Of a stretch of DNA of 55,870 nucleotides, positions 35,813 to 45,279 are shown one piece after another. The DNA is from Lachnospiraceae bacterium (GTDB lineage: Bacteria > Bacillota > Clostridia > Lachnospirales > Lachnospiraceae), in assembly GCA_017538995.1 (NCBI GenBank), contig JAFYHV010000103.1:1-55870 (forward strand), read 5' to 3'. Under the pieces are notes generated by a model that worked only from the letters and a program-made list of their open reading frames with translations, did no database searches and was not told the origin of the DNA. The stretch's first letter is position 1. The number at the start of each line of letters is the position of its first letter. The translations under genes were made by a program, and so were the position numbers.

Positions 35813-37507
35813 ATGGAAAAAAAGAAATTTTCGCTTGATTACAAAAGAATAGTTTATACAGTCAGCATGCTTCTTCTCTGCGTGGTTGCTTTTGTAAGAG
35901 CCGCAGGAGGAGGGGACTGGTGGAACGCGGCCGTAAGCTGCTTGGGCTTCGCACTGTTTCCGATTATCGTCACGAGATACGGCTTTAAGAGTTTCCTTAA
36001 AATCCCGTACCTCATCTGGCTGGTAATATCAATCCCTGCTGCATCTTTTACGATTTATAAGTTCTATTATTCCGCAATTCACCGTATGGCGTTTGCACTG
36101 CTGGTGGTTGAATGCGTATTTTACGGACTCATAATTATCAGAATTATTTACTCGATTATTAACAAGGAATTCGTAAAAGAAATAAAGAAAATCAACCCGC
36201 TCTTTTATGTGCTCGCGGCATTTTTCATTCTTTCGACCATATCCGTAAACAAGGCCACATGGCCTCTTTTCTACGGACTGTTTTACTTGAGTTTTTATCT
36301 TGCGCCGACAGACGAAAAAGATACCGAAAAAATCTTTTTGTCACTCTGTGATGCGCTTATAATTTCATTCTTTATCATTCAGTCGTTTGCATTCCTTCAC
36401 AGACCTTACGATCAGTTAAGATATGTGGGCGCATACACCAATTCAAACGTCAACGGAATGTTTTATTTCTGCGCGTACCTTGCATGGCTTGGCAAGTACA
36501 TTTATTTCCAAAAGAACGACACGCATAAAGCCTTCAGAATCGTCCATTTTCTGTTTGCATGCGCGATGTGGTCATTTGCACTGCTTACCATCTCTCGAAG
36601 CTCTCTTATGGCCTTTGTGTTCGCCACAGTGGTATTCCTTGTAACCGCAGAGCTTGCAATCATGAAAAAAACATTCTTAAAAGGATTTCTCTTAAAAGGA
36701 ATCTGCATGTTCTGCATATTCGCATTAAGTTTTCCGCTTGTATTTGCCTGCGTAAGATTTTTACCGCCGCTCAGACACCATCCTGTATGGATTACCGAAT
36801 ACAGCGAAGACTTCGTGCATTCATACGACCCCTGGAATTCTCCGAAGTACACAGACCTCGACGAATTCTTTAATGAATTCCTCGGCAGATTCGATGTTAA
36901 CAATGTTGATGAGAAGAGCGGTGTTTCAACCGAAGAAGTAATTCTTGAAGAAAAGAAAGCTGCACCGGGTGGAAAGAGCGAAGCTCCCGAAGGTGAAAAG
37001 ATCATAAAAGACGGCGAAGTAATAAGCTATCCCGACGGGATCGCACCCGGTACGGATCCGGCACATCCGGCATACACCGTTGAGAGTTATCAGGGTCTTG
37101 AAAAGATACTCGGTATCAGAAAATACATTTACGGTTTTTATCTTAAAAACTTAAATCTTTTGGGACACGAGAGAGAGTATCCTTTCGTATGGCTTTTCTC
37201 ATGGTATCAGGTGCTTCACGCACATAACTCGTATCTGCAGATTGCGTACTGCTTCGGAATAATTCCCGGAATTCTGATTACGGGAGTATCACTTTTCGGA
37301 ATGGTATTTCCAATTGTTTACATTATCAAGAAAAAAGGAGAAGTTCCCTGGTATCTTGTATTCACGGCATGCGCACAGACAGGCATATTCGTTGTCAGCA
37401 TTGTTGAAAATATTTCCTTCCCCGGAAAGATGATGTTCTCACTTTTGTTTGTGACACTTCTTCCGCTTATGAGAATTACCAAGAAAAAAGACGAAGATAA
37501 GAATTAA
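35813..37507 (+). CDS. O-antigen ligase/polymerase-like membrane protein
   Basis: The 564-residue protein has about eleven hydrophobic segments and a large outward loop at about residues 325-445. The loop is followed by HAHNSYLQIAYCFGIIPG (His469, His471), the conserved stretch of the WaaL/Wzy-like O-antigen ligase family, which transfers or polymerises lipid-linked glycans. An earlier YTNSNVNGMFYFCAYL is also typical. ATG 35813 is chosen over the adjacent TTG 35810 because AGGA sits 7-10 bp upstream. Part of the loop (about 375-415) is Lys/Glu/Pro-rich and low in complexity. It is the last gene of the membrane block. Confidence 0.82.
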   Translation: MEKKKFSLDYKRIVYTVSMLLLCVVAFVRAAGGGDWWNAAVSCLGFALFPIIVTRYGFKSFLKIPYLIWLVISIPAASFTIYKFYYSAIHRMAFALLVVECVFYGLIIIRIIYSIINKEFVKEIKKINPLFYVLAAFFILSTISVNKATWPLFYGLFYLSFYLAPTDEKDTEKIFLSLCDALIISFFIIQSFAFLHRPYDQLRYVGAYTNSNVNGMFYFCAYLAWLGKYIYFQKNDTHKAFRIVHFLFACAMWSFALLTISRSSLMAFVFATVVFLVTAELAIMKKTFLKGFLLKGICMFCIFALSFPLVFACVRFLPPLRHHPVWITEYSEDFVHSYDPWNSPKYTDLDEFFNEFLGRFDVNNVDEKSGVSTEEVILEEKKAAPGGKSEAPEGEKIIKDGEVISYPDGIAPGTDPAHPAYTVESYQGLEKILGIRKYIYGFYLKNLNLLGHEREYPFVWLFSWYQVLHAHNSYLQIAYCFGIIPGILITGVSLFGMVFPIVYIIKKKGEVPWYLVFTACAQTGIFVVSIVENISFPGKMMFSLLFVTLLPLMRITKKKDEDKN

Positions 37508-37508
37508 A

Positions 37509-37537
37509 TTGAATTAAATATACGCATGATGTACAAT
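37509..37537 (+). promoter_or_regulatory. Promoter of the glucan phosphorylase operon
   Basis: TTGAAT (37509-37514) and TACAAT (37532-37537) are separated by 17 bp. RNA would start near 37544, about 30 nt before the ATG at 37575. Confidence 0.7.
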
Positions 37538-37574
37538 AAATGGTTGTGGAATAAATTGAAAGAGGGTAGTTTTA

Positions 37575-39917
37575 ATGTCATTACAGGCTGAAATGATCCA
37601 GAAACAGTTACTCGAAGCCAATATGGAAGAAGGTCTGGATTATATTTCAAATAAAATATTCGCAAAACCTTTAAAGGAATTAAGCGACAAAGAAGCATAT
37701 TATGTGATTCTTCTTTTTACAAAAGATTTAACGCTCGTTACGGATCGAATCAACGGTGAAAAGAAGATATTTTATATTTCTGCAGAGTTCTTAATCGGAC
37801 GTCTTTTAACAAACAATCTTATTAACCTCGGAATCTACGACAAGGTAGCAGAGGTTCTTAAAAAGAACGGAAAAGATATTGCACTTCTCGAAGAAGTCGA
37901 GCCCGAACCTTCACTCGGAAACGGCGGCCTTGGAAGACTTGCCGCATGTTTTATGGATTCTATTGCAACACTCGGACTTCCCGGCGCAGGCATAGGACTT
38001 AATTATCATTTCGGACTTTTCAAACAGGAATTCAGAGACAATTTACAGTGCGCAGAGAAGAACGACTGGATCGAAGATATTTCGTGGCTTAGAAAAACGG
38101 ATACTTCTTTTACGGTTGAATTCGGCGACTGCTCGGTTAAATCAAGACTTTACGATATCGATGTCATCGGCTACGAAAACGGAGTTAACAAGCTTCATTT
38201 ATTCGACCTTGAAAGCGTAGACGAAAAGCTTGTAGAAAAAGGCATCACATTCGACAAAGAAGCAATCGAAAAGAACTTAACTCTTTTCTTATATCCCGAT
38301 GATTCGGACGAGGCAGGCAATCTTCTTCGTATTTATCAGCAGTATTTTATGTGCTCAAATGCGGCACAGTTTATTCTCTATGAATTAAGAGAGAGAAAGT
38401 ACGACCTTCGTCACATGTACGATTTCTGCGTGATTCAGATAAACGATACACATCCGACATTAATCATTCCGGAGCTTATCAGAATCATGACCAGCGAAAA
38501 AGGCATCGGCATCGACGAAGCCATCGATATAGTTTCCAAAACATGTGCATACACAAACCACACAATCCTTGCGGAAGCACTCGAAAAATGGCCTCTTGAA
38601 TACCTTGAAAAAGTAGTGCCTAAACTCGTTCCCATCATAAAAGAATTAGACAAGAGAGCAAAGGCAAAATACAAAGATCCCAAGGTTGCCATCATTGACG
38701 AAGACGACAGAGTTCACATGGCTCACATCGATATTCATTACGGTTTCTCCATCAACGGTGTTGCCGCAATCCATACCGATATTTTAAAGAACACGGAGCT
38801 TAATGCTTTTTATAAGATTTATCCCGAAAAGTTTAACAACAAGACCAACGGCATTACTTTCAGAAGATGGCTTTTATCCTGTAATCCCGAACTGACGAAT
38901 TACATTGAAGAGCATATCGGAAAAGGCTTTAAGAAGAACGCCAACGAACTTGAGAAACTTTTAGGACTTATCGATGATGAAAAGGCATTAAAAGAACTTG
39001 AAAATATCAAGCACGTAAAGAAGGTTGAATTTGCCAAGTATGTAAAAGAAAAAGAGGGTGTTGAAATCGATTCCGATTCAATCTTTGACATCCAGGCAAA
39101 GAGACTTCACGAATACAAGAGACAGCAGATGAATGCGCTTTACATCATTCATAAATATCTCGAAATTAAGAGCGGCAAGAAGCCCGCAAGACCGGTTACA
39201 TTTATCTTCGGTGCAAAGGCTGCTCCCGCATACGTAATCGCACAGGATATCATTCATTTAATTCTTGTGCTCGAAGAGATTATTAACAACGATCCTGACG
39301 TTAACAAATACATGAAAGTTGTTATGCTCGAAAACTACAATGTAAGCTATGCCGAAAAGCTTATCCCCGCATGCGACATCTCAGAACAGATTTCGCTTGC
39401 AAGCAAGGAAGCATCAGGCACCGGCAACATGAAGTTTATGTTAAACGGCGCGGTTACTCTTGGTACCGCAGACGGCGCTAACGTAGAGATTTCGGAACTT
39501 GTCGGCAAAGAAAATATATATGAGTTTGGCGTATCAAGCGACGAAGTCATCGAGCATTACGCAAAAGCAGATTACGTTTCAAAAGACCTGTACGATAAAT
39601 CGGACATCATAAAAGAAGCAGTAGACTTTATAGTTTCAAAAGAAGCGCTTAAGGTCGGACACAAGGAAAACCTTGAGAGACTTTATAACGAGCTTTTAAA
39701 CAAAGACTGGTTTATGACTTTAATCGATTTGGAAGAATACATCAAAGTCAAGGATCAGATGCTTGCAGATTACGAAGACAGAGAGAAGTGGCAGAAGATG
39801 ATGCTTACCAACATCGCGAAGGCAGGCTTCTTCTCATCAGACAGAACGATTGAAGATTACAACCGTGACATCTGGAAGCTCTTCCCGAAAAAAGACATAA
39901 AGGTATCGATAGTATAA
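37575..39917 (+). CDS. Glycogen/maltodextrin (alpha-glucan) phosphorylase
   Basis: The 780-residue GT35 enzyme releases glucose-1-phosphate from alpha-1,4-glucan with inorganic phosphate. The pyridoxal-phosphate lysine is Lys620 in [15 protein letters not shown], followed by [11 protein letters not shown]. Other marks are [19 protein letters not shown] and the substrate stretch [11 protein letters not shown]. It is slightly shorter than the usual 800-840 residues, mostly at the N-terminus, which suggests loss of the allosteric part. GlgP and MalP cannot be told apart from the sequence alone, but the next gene, malQ, favours maltodextrin or glycogen breakdown. Confidence 0.96.
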   Translation: MSLQAEMIQKQLLEANMEEGLDYISNKIFAKPLKELSDKEAYYVILLFTKDLTLVTDRINGEKKIFYISAEFLIGRLLTNNLINLGIYDKVAEVLKKNGKDIALLEEVEPEPSLGNGGLGRLAACFMDSIATLGLPGAGIGLNYHFGLFKQEFRDNLQCAEKNDWIEDISWLRKTDTSFTVEFGDCSVKSRLYDIDVIGYENGVNKLHLFDLESVDEKLVEKGITFDKEAIEKNLTLFLYPDDSDEAGNLLRIYQQYFMCSNAAQFILYELRERKYDLRHMYDFCVIQINDTHPTLIIPELIRIMTSEKGIGIDEAIDIVSKTCAYTNHTILAEALEKWPLEYLEKVVPKLVPIIKELDKRAKAKYKDPKVAIIDEDDRVHMAHIDIHYGFSINGVAAIHTDILKNTELNAFYKIYPEKFNNKTNGITFRRWLLSCNPELTNYIEEHIGKGFKKNANELEKLLGLIDDEKALKELENIKHVKKVEFAKYVKEKEGVEIDSDSIFDIQAKRLHEYKRQQMNALYIIHKYLEIKSGKKPARPVTFIFGAKAAPAYVIAQDIIHLILVLEEIINNDPDVNKYMKVVMLENYNVSYAEKLIPACDISEQISLASKEASGTGNMKFMLNGAVTLGTADGANVEISELVGKENIYEFGVSSDEVIEHYAKADYVSKDLYDKSDIIKEAVDFIVSKEALKVGHKENLERLYNELLNKDWFMTLIDLEEYIKVKDQMLADYEDREKWQKMMLTNIAKAGFFSSDRTIEDYNRDIWKLFPKKDIKVSIV

Positions 39918-41447
39918 ATGAGAAAAAGCGGAATTCTTACGGCGGTTTTCAGCCTTCCAAATGAATACGGAATCGGTTGCTTCTCAAAAGAGGCTTATGA
40001 TTTTGTGGACTTCTTATCAGAATCCAATCAGAAATTCTGGCAGATACTTCCGCTCGGACCCACAGGCTACGGTGATTCGCCTTATCAGTCATTCTCGACA
40101 TTCGCAGGCAATCCTTACTATATAGATTTGCAGGAATTCATTGATAACGGCTGGCTTTCCAAAGAAGAGTGCCGTGAAGCTTACGATGAATACTATGAAT
40201 CTGATAAGTGGTATCAGAAAGCAAGCGAAGATGAGCGAAACAATTACGTTGATTATAAAGCGCAGTACTACGCAAGATTTTCACTTCTTAGAAGAGCATA
40301 CGAGCGAAGCAGCATAGCTTCTGATGAAGGTTTTGCCAAGTTTGTTTTGGACGAAGCATACTGGCTTAACGATTATGCGCTTTACATGGCGATAAAAGAT
40401 GATAAAAGAGGCGCTTCGATTTACGACTGGGAAAAACCGCTCAGACTTCGCGAAGAAAAAGCAATTAAGAAAGCAAAAAAAGAATTAGCTCCTCAGATAG
40501 GATTTTATAAATTCCTTCAGTATTTCTTTAAAAAGCAGTGGCTTTCATTAAAGAAGTACGCCAACGAAAAGGGTGTTGAAATTATCGGAGACATTCCGAT
40601 TTACGTGGCGCTCGATTCCGCAGACACATGGGCTAATCCCGAACTCTTCATATTTGATGAGGATTTAAGACCGAAAGGTGTTGCAGGCTGTCCGCCCGAT
40701 TATTTCTCTGCTACGGGCCAGCTCTGGGGCAATCCTTTATACGACTGGGATGTTCATAAAAAAGACGGCTACTCCTGGTGGTTAAAGAGACTTAAGAAAT
40801 GCTTTGAACTTTACGACGTGGTTCGTATCGATCACTTCAGAGCGTTTGACGAATATTATTTCATTCCTTTCGGCGATCTGACAGCGGAGTTCGGTTACTG
40901 GGTACCCGGCCCCGGCTACGACCTTTTCAAAGCCATCAAAAAGGAATTAAACAAACCGAGAATTATTGCGGAAGATTTAGGCTTCCTTACACCCACGGTA
41001 CTTAAGCTTGTTAAGCGCACCGGATATCCCGGAATGAAAGTGCTTGAATTTGCTTTTGATTCCGCAGAGGATAACGATTATCTTCCTCATAATTATGATA
41101 AAAACTGTGTGGTTTACACGGGAACGCATGACAATGATACCGTAAAAGGTTGGTGCAAAACGCTAAAACGCGTTGACAAGGCTAATCTTAAAGTGTATCT
41201 TGACATAAAGAATACAAAGAATATCAGTAAAGATATGATAAAACTGGCCGAGAGTTCGGTGGCCGATACTTGTATCATACCGATTCAGGATGTGTTCTCA
41301 CTTGATGCAAGTGCAAGAATCAACACTCCTTCCACTTTGGGCAACAACTGGAAGTGGAGGCTTCTTCCTTCTTTTATGAGCGGGGAAAAGAGAAACGAGG
41401 CAGTATCGTATCTTTCAAATATTACGAAAACCTACGGCAGAATGTAG
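39918..41447 (+). CDS. malQ: 4-alpha-glucanotransferase (amylomaltase, GH77)
   Basis: The 509-residue enzyme moves maltosyl units between alpha-1,4-glucans and provides chains long enough for the phosphorylase. The nucleophile is Asp305 in VVRIDHFRAF and the acid/base Glu352 in IIAEDLGFLTP; GQLWGNPLYDW and TGTHDNDT are further GH77 signatures. The ATG follows the phosphorylase stop with no gap, so the two are coupled. No terminator was seen between this gene and argG. Confidence 0.96.
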   Translation: MRKSGILTAVFSLPNEYGIGCFSKEAYDFVDFLSESNQKFWQILPLGPTGYGDSPYQSFSTFAGNPYYIDLQEFIDNGWLSKEECREAYDEYYESDKWYQKASEDERNNYVDYKAQYYARFSLLRRAYERSSIASDEGFAKFVLDEAYWLNDYALYMAIKDDKRGASIYDWEKPLRLREEKAIKKAKKELAPQIGFYKFLQYFFKKQWLSLKKYANEKGVEIIGDIPIYVALDSADTWANPELFIFDEDLRPKGVAGCPPDYFSATGQLWGNPLYDWDVHKKDGYSWWLKRLKKCFELYDVVRIDHFRAFDEYYFIPFGDLTAEFGYWVPGPGYDLFKAIKKELNKPRIIAEDLGFLTPTVLKLVKRTGYPGMKVLEFAFDSAEDNDYLPHNYDKNCVVYTGTHDNDTVKGWCKTLKRVDKANLKVYLDIKNTKNISKDMIKLAESSVADTCIIPIQDVFSLDASARINTPSTLGNNWKWRLLPSFMSGEKRNEAVSYLSNITKTYGRM

Positions 41448-41491
41448 ACGAGTTGGCACTCGTGAAGATATTATAAGGAGGCTTTTTAGCT

Positions 41492-42709
41492 ATGAAAGAA
41501 AAAGTTGTATTGGCATATTCCGGCGGACTTGATACCACCGCGATTATCCCCTGGTTGAAAGAGAACTTCGATTACGAAGTAATTTGCTGCTGTATCGACT
41601 GTGGTCAGGGCAGCGAACTTGACGGACTTGAAGAAAGAGCAAAACTCTCAGGTGCAGAGAAGCTTTATATTGAAGACGTAACCGATGAATTCTGTGATGA
41701 ATATATCGTTCCCTGCGTATGGGCTCATGCGGTATATGAAAACAAATATCTTTTAGGAACATCAATGGCACGTCCCGTTATTGCAAAGAGACTTGTAGAA
41801 ATCGCAAGAAAAGAAGGCGCTACAGCAATCTGCCACGGTGCTACAGGTAAGGGTAACGACCAGATCAGATTTGAGCTTGGTATTAAAGCACTTGCTCCCG
41901 ATTTAAAGATTATTGCAGCTTGGAGAAACGACAAGTGGACTCTTGATTCAAGAGAATCAGAAATTGAATATTGCCACCAGCACGGAATCAACCTTCCTTT
42001 CTCAGCTGACAACTCATATTCAAGAGACAGAAACTTATGGCACATTTCACACGAAGGTCTTGAACTCGAAGATCCCGCAAATGAGCCTAACTACGATCAC
42101 CTTCTTGTACTCGGCGTAAGACCTGAGAAGGCTCCCGATGAAGGCGAATATGTATCTCTTTCATTTGAAAAGGGTATTCCCGTTGCAATCAACGGCGAAA
42201 AGAAGAAAGTTTCAGACATCATCCGTGATCTTAACAAACTCGGCGGAAAGCATGGTATCGGTATCATCGATATCGTTGAAAACCGTGTAGTTGGTATGAA
42301 GTCACGTGGTGTATACGAAACACCCGGCGGAACAATTCTTTACGAAGCACATCAGCAGCTCGAAGAATTAATCCTTGACCGTGACATTTACAGAGAAAAA
42401 CAGGAAATCGGCAACAAGTTTGCACAGATCGTATATGAAGGAAAGTGGTTCTCACCTTTAAGAGAAGCATGCCAGGCATTCCTTGAGAAATCTCAGGAGC
42501 AGGTAACCGGTGAAGTTAAGATGAAACTCTACAAGGGCAACATCATCAAAGCCGGCACAACATCACCTTATTCACTTTATGATGAAGACATTGCTTCATT
42601 CACAACAGGTGACCTTTACGATCATCATGATGCTGAAGGCTTTATCAACCTCTTCGGACTTTCAACAAAGGTTCGTGCAATGAAGGCTCAGGCAAGAGAA
42701 CAGAAGTAA
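41492..42709 (+). CDS. argG: Argininosuccinate synthase
   Basis: The 405-residue enzyme joins citrulline and aspartate with ATP to give argininosuccinate, the penultimate step of arginine synthesis. The PP-loop AYSGGLDTT at residues 8-16 and the later [14 protein letters not shown] are diagnostic. AAGGAGG lies upstream of the ATG. A small hairpin (ACGAG/CTCGT) lies between malQ and argG but has no T-run. argH, the usual partner, is not nearby; argJ, argB and argD follow 2.5-6 kb downstream in separate units. Confidence 0.97.
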   Translation: MKEKVVLAYSGGLDTTAIIPWLKENFDYEVICCCIDCGQGSELDGLEERAKLSGAEKLYIEDVTDEFCDEYIVPCVWAHAVYENKYLLGTSMARPVIAKRLVEIARKEGATAICHGATGKGNDQIRFELGIKALAPDLKIIAAWRNDKWTLDSRESEIEYCHQHGINLPFSADNSYSRDRNLWHISHEGLELEDPANEPNYDHLLVLGVRPEKAPDEGEYVSLSFEKGIPVAINGEKKKVSDIIRDLNKLGGKHGIGIIDIVENRVVGMKSRGVYETPGGTILYEAHQQLEELILDRDIYREKQEIGNKFAQIVYEGKWFSPLREACQAFLEKSQEQVTGEVKMKLYKGNIIKAGTTSPYSLYDEDIASFTTGDLYDHHDAEGFINLFGLSTKVRAMKAQAREQK

Positions 42710-42734
42710 TCTTTAATACAGTTCGGGAGACACC

Positions 42735-43031
42735 ATGGAAGATATATGGCTCATAATTTTAATATATCTGGCAGCAGTCAATCTTTTCGGACTGATTATA
42801 ATGGGTGTCGATAAATCCAGAGCCAAAAGAAGGAAATGGAGAATCCCCGAGGCTACGCTTTTTCTCGTGGCGATAATCGGGGGTTCAATCGGTTCCATCG
42901 CAGGCATGTATTTATTCAGACACAAAACAAAACACTGGTATTTCGTGGTAGGAATGCCGGTGATACTTGTTTTGCAGATAATTGCGGCGCTTATAATGTA
43001 TTTTGCTCCGATTAATTTAATTTTCCTGTAA
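42735..43031 (+). CDS. DUF1294-family membrane protein
   Basis: The 98-residue protein has three hydrophobic segments. NLFGLIIMGVDKSRAKRRKWRIPEATLF, GGSIGSIAGMYLFRHKTKH and YFVVGMP are the conserved blocks of DUF1294, a small family of unknown role often found beside or fused to cold-shock domains. It begins 25 bp after argG, with a GGGAG-type site, so it may ride on the argG transcript. Confidence 0.9.
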   Translation: MEDIWLIILIYLAAVNLFGLIIMGVDKSRAKRRKWRIPEATLFLVAIIGGSIGSIAGMYLFRHKTKHWYFVVGMPVILVLQIIAALIMYFAPINLIFL

Positions 43032-43104
43032 AACCATAAAATCTGAAAAACGTAAACGTAAGTTATATAAAAAGTATTAACGTGTAAAAACGGAGGGATA
43101 ATTT

Positions 43105-44157
43105 ATGAACGAACAGAAATCCGGTCTTTGTACCGCATCATTGGTCCTCGGTATTATCTGCCTTGTGACAAGTTTCTTTTTTAACCTGGGATTTCTTCCC
43201 GGTGTTTTAGGTTTAATCTTTGGTATTGTTTCTCTTGCCAAGAAGAAACAGCCCAAGGGCAGAGCTAAAGGCGGTCTGATTACTTCCATTATCGGTCTTG
43301 TAATCGGATTCTTCACCGGTATCATCGGAATAGTACTTATCGTTTTCAGCGGCCTTCTTGTAGGTGGCGGAATTGCAGGTGTAAGTGCTATTTCAAATGC
43401 TGCAAAGGAAGGTGATTTTGATCAGATCGTAAATGTAATCGACAATATTCAGGATTCAAATACAATTACCAACTCAGGCGAAACCGATCTTGATACATTA
43501 AGCCAGCTTTTCAACGGAACAGATTATGAAGACCTGTTCTCGATTAATGAAAACGGCGGTTTTGATATCAACGACGGCACAGATACTGACTGGAGCGATT
43601 ACCTGGACGGTTATGACTGGAGTGATTATACAGGCGATGACGGTATCAACTGGGATAATTATGACTTAGATAACGGCACAGGTGCTCCCGGAGATGCCGG
43701 TTCATATTTCATGAATCTTTCAGATGTATATTTTGAAGACCTTGAGAATTACGGATATACATATTCATACGGTGATGACGAATATGCTGTTTACACCAAC
43801 AAGAACGGTGCAGAATTTGAATTCCCCGCATATGTAGTTCCCACAAGTGCATTCGGCAACAGTAACTACGATGCTTACTACAATTACATTGAAGCACTCG
43901 GAGTAGTTGATAACGAAGACGGTTACTACTATGACGATAAGCTTTACAAATGGAACAACGAATGGGACTACGCATACTGCGAAAGAGTAACAGATTACGG
44001 CAGCTATCAGAACTACGAAATCTGGCTCTTTGCATTCAGTGATTATTCAGATGATATGGTAATTCTTATCGGAAGACCCACAGATGCTCATTTCGATGAT
44101 GACTTTGATCAGTTCGAAAAAACTCTGGATTACATGACATGTAACCCTACACTGTAA
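43105..44157 (+). CDS. DUF4190-like membrane protein with acidic Tyr/Asp-rich exterior
   Basis: The 350-residue protein begins with two hydrophobic segments, about residues 9-42 and 57-90, joined by a Lys-rich loop (LAKKKQPKGRAKGG), as in DUF4190 proteins. Residues about 150-200 form a low-complexity acidic stretch with repeats of DWSDY, DYTGDD and WDNYD that could bind calcium or be surface-exposed. The last 150 residues look globular and rich in aromatic residues (YNYIEALGVVDNEDGYYYDD). CGGAGGG precedes the ATG. The function is unknown; a cell-surface role is inferred. Confidence 0.75.
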   Translation: MNEQKSGLCTASLVLGIICLVTSFFFNLGFLPGVLGLIFGIVSLAKKKQPKGRAKGGLITSIIGLVIGFFTGIIGIVLIVFSGLLVGGGIAGVSAISNAAKEGDFDQIVNVIDNIQDSNTITNSGETDLDTLSQLFNGTDYEDLFSINENGGFDINDGTDTDWSDYLDGYDWSDYTGDDGINWDNYDLDNGTGAPGDAGSYFMNLSDVYFEDLENYGYTYSYGDDEYAVYTNKNGAEFEFPAYVVPTSAFGNSNYDAYYNYIEALGVVDNEDGYYYDDKLYKWNNEWDYAYCERVTDYGSYQNYEIWLFAFSDYSDDMVILIGRPTDAHFDDDFDQFEKTLDYMTCNPTL

Positions 44158-44183
44158 TTAATAACACTTAAAATAGACACTAT

Positions 44184-44214
44184 AATAAAAGACCGGTTCA
44201 ATCGGTCTTTTATT
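44184..44214. terminator. Bidirectional terminator after the DUF4190-like gene
   Basis: AATAAAAGACCG (44184-44195) pairs perfectly with CGGTCTTTTATT (44203-44214), a 12-bp stem with a 7-nt loop. The A-run and T-run inside the stem allow termination on either strand. Confidence 0.85.
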
Positions 44215-44251
44215 AACACAGATAAACATTTGCTTTCGTCGGGGGATTATA

Positions 44252-44716
44252 ATGCACATAGCTGTATTGGACGATAACATTGCTGACAGAAAACAAATAG
44301 AGAGACTTTTGGACAGGGAATCCGACAGAAGGATAAGCACGACCGGAAACTTGTACACCGATACTTTCGGAGCCGTGGAGGCTTTCCTTGCAGCGCCAAA
44401 GCAGTACGATTTTTTTATGATCGATATGAATGGTGAAGTCGGACAGAGTGTTGAGATTGCTCATAAAATAAGGGCTCTCGGCATAAAGGTTCCCATATGT
44501 TTTTTTAGGAGCAAGGATGAGTTTGCGGGCATAGAAAATATGCCTGCAAACGTGTTGTTTCTGGAAAAACCCGTAAAAGTGGCTGACCTTACAGCAATTA
44601 TAGATAAGGTAATCGCATTATTTGCAGAGCATAAAGACGAATACAAATGTGAGGAAGAAGAGACTCCTGAAGTAAAAAAGAATGTTTTCAGAAGAATTTT
44701 CGAATACTTTTATTGA
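44252..44716 (+). CDS. Stand-alone response-regulator receiver domain
   Basis: The 154-residue protein is a single CheY-like receiver with no output domain. The acidic pair is Asp7-Asp8, the phospho-acceptor Asp58 in FFMIDMNG and the conserved lysine Lys106 in LEKPVKV. The usual Thr/Ser at the end of strand 4 appears as Ser87 within FFRSKDE, shifted from the canonical place, so signalling may be altered. A charged C-terminal tail (KDEYKCEEEETPEVKK) follows. No histidine kinase is nearby. A GGGGGA site precedes the start and a terminator lies upstream, so it has its own promoter. Confidence 0.75.
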   Translation: MHIAVLDDNIADRKQIERLLDRESDRRISTTGNLYTDTFGAVEAFLAAPKQYDFFMIDMNGEVGQSVEIAHKIRALGIKVPICFFRSKDEFAGIENMPANVLFLEKPVKVADLTAIIDKVIALFAEHKDEYKCEEEETPEVKKNVFRRIFEYFY

Positions 44717-44741
44717 TTTTATAAATTGCTTATGTTATAGT
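44713..44741 (+). promoter_or_regulatory. Promoter of the GNAT gene
   Basis: TTGATT (44713-44718) and TATAGT (44736-44741) are 17 bp apart, and the -10 is extended (TGTTATAGT). The -35 overlaps the end of the receiver gene. Confidence 0.65.
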
Positions 44742-44773
44742 AAGCGAAATTTTTATTTTTTGAGGATGTTTGA

Positions 44774-45229
44774 ATGAACGATTTTTTAGTTCGGGAAATG
44801 ACAATTGAAGACTACGAGGGCGTTAAGAAACTCTGGCTCTCAATTAAGGGATTTGCAATCCGAAGCATCGACGACTCATATTCGGGCGTTGAGAAATTCC
44901 TTAAAAGAAATCCCGGCTGTTCGGTGGTCAGCATACTTGACGGAGAGGTTGTAGGCGCAATTCTCTGCGGACATGACGGAAGACGCGGTTGTCTCTATCA
45001 TGTGTGCGTTCGTGAGGATGTCAGAATGCATGGTATCGGCAAAGCAATGGTTGTTAAATGCATGGAGAAATTAAGATCCGAAGGCATCAACAAGGTCAGC
45101 CTTATCGCATTCACCACCAACGATATCGGTAACGCGTTCTGGAAACAGGTCGGATGGACCAGGAGAGAAGATTTAAACTACTACGATTTCACATTAAACG
45201 AAGCAAATATAACAGCATTCAATAAATAA
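44774..45229 (+). CDS. GNAT-family N-acetyltransferase
   Basis: The 151-residue protein has the GNAT fold: a strand ending CLYHVCVREDVRMHGIGKAMV, in which RMHGIGK (84-90) is the acetyl-CoA pyrophosphate-binding loop, and a late NDIGNAFWKQVGWTRRED. These enzymes acetylate amines on proteins or small molecules; the substrate here is not evident. It lies 50 bp ahead of argJ, but nothing marks it as an N-acetylglutamate synthase (ArgJ may already supply that activity). GAGGAT lies upstream of the start. Confidence 0.85.
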   Translation: MNDFLVREMTIEDYEGVKKLWLSIKGFAIRSIDDSYSGVEKFLKRNPGCSVVSILDGEVVGAILCGHDGRRGCLYHVCVREDVRMHGIGKAMVVKCMEKLRSEGINKVSLIAFTTNDIGNAFWKQVGWTRREDLNYYDFTLNEANITAFNK

Positions 45230-45235
45230 AATCAG

Positions 45236-45264
45236 GTGCCCGGCTCACGAAGTGTGCCCGGCTC
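45236..45264 (+). repeat. Direct repeat GTGCCCGGCTC (two copies) ahead of argJ
   Basis: An identical 11-mer occurs at 45236-45246 and 45254-45264, with start-to-start spacing of 18 bp. The sequence between contains CACGAAGTG, a small hairpin. It is GC-rich compared with its surroundings and could be a REP-like unit or a leader structure of argJ. Confidence 0.45.
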
Positions 45265-45279
45265 CATAAGGAGATAGAA

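Noticed and set aside
41448..41480. Possible terminator between malQ and argG
   Set aside because: The stem ACGAG/CTCGT is only 5 bp and has no T-run, so it was not called.
45239..45265. CRISPR-like array suggested by the GC-rich direct repeat
   Set aside because: Only two 11-bp copies with a 7-bp gap; far too short for CRISPR, and no cas gene is present.
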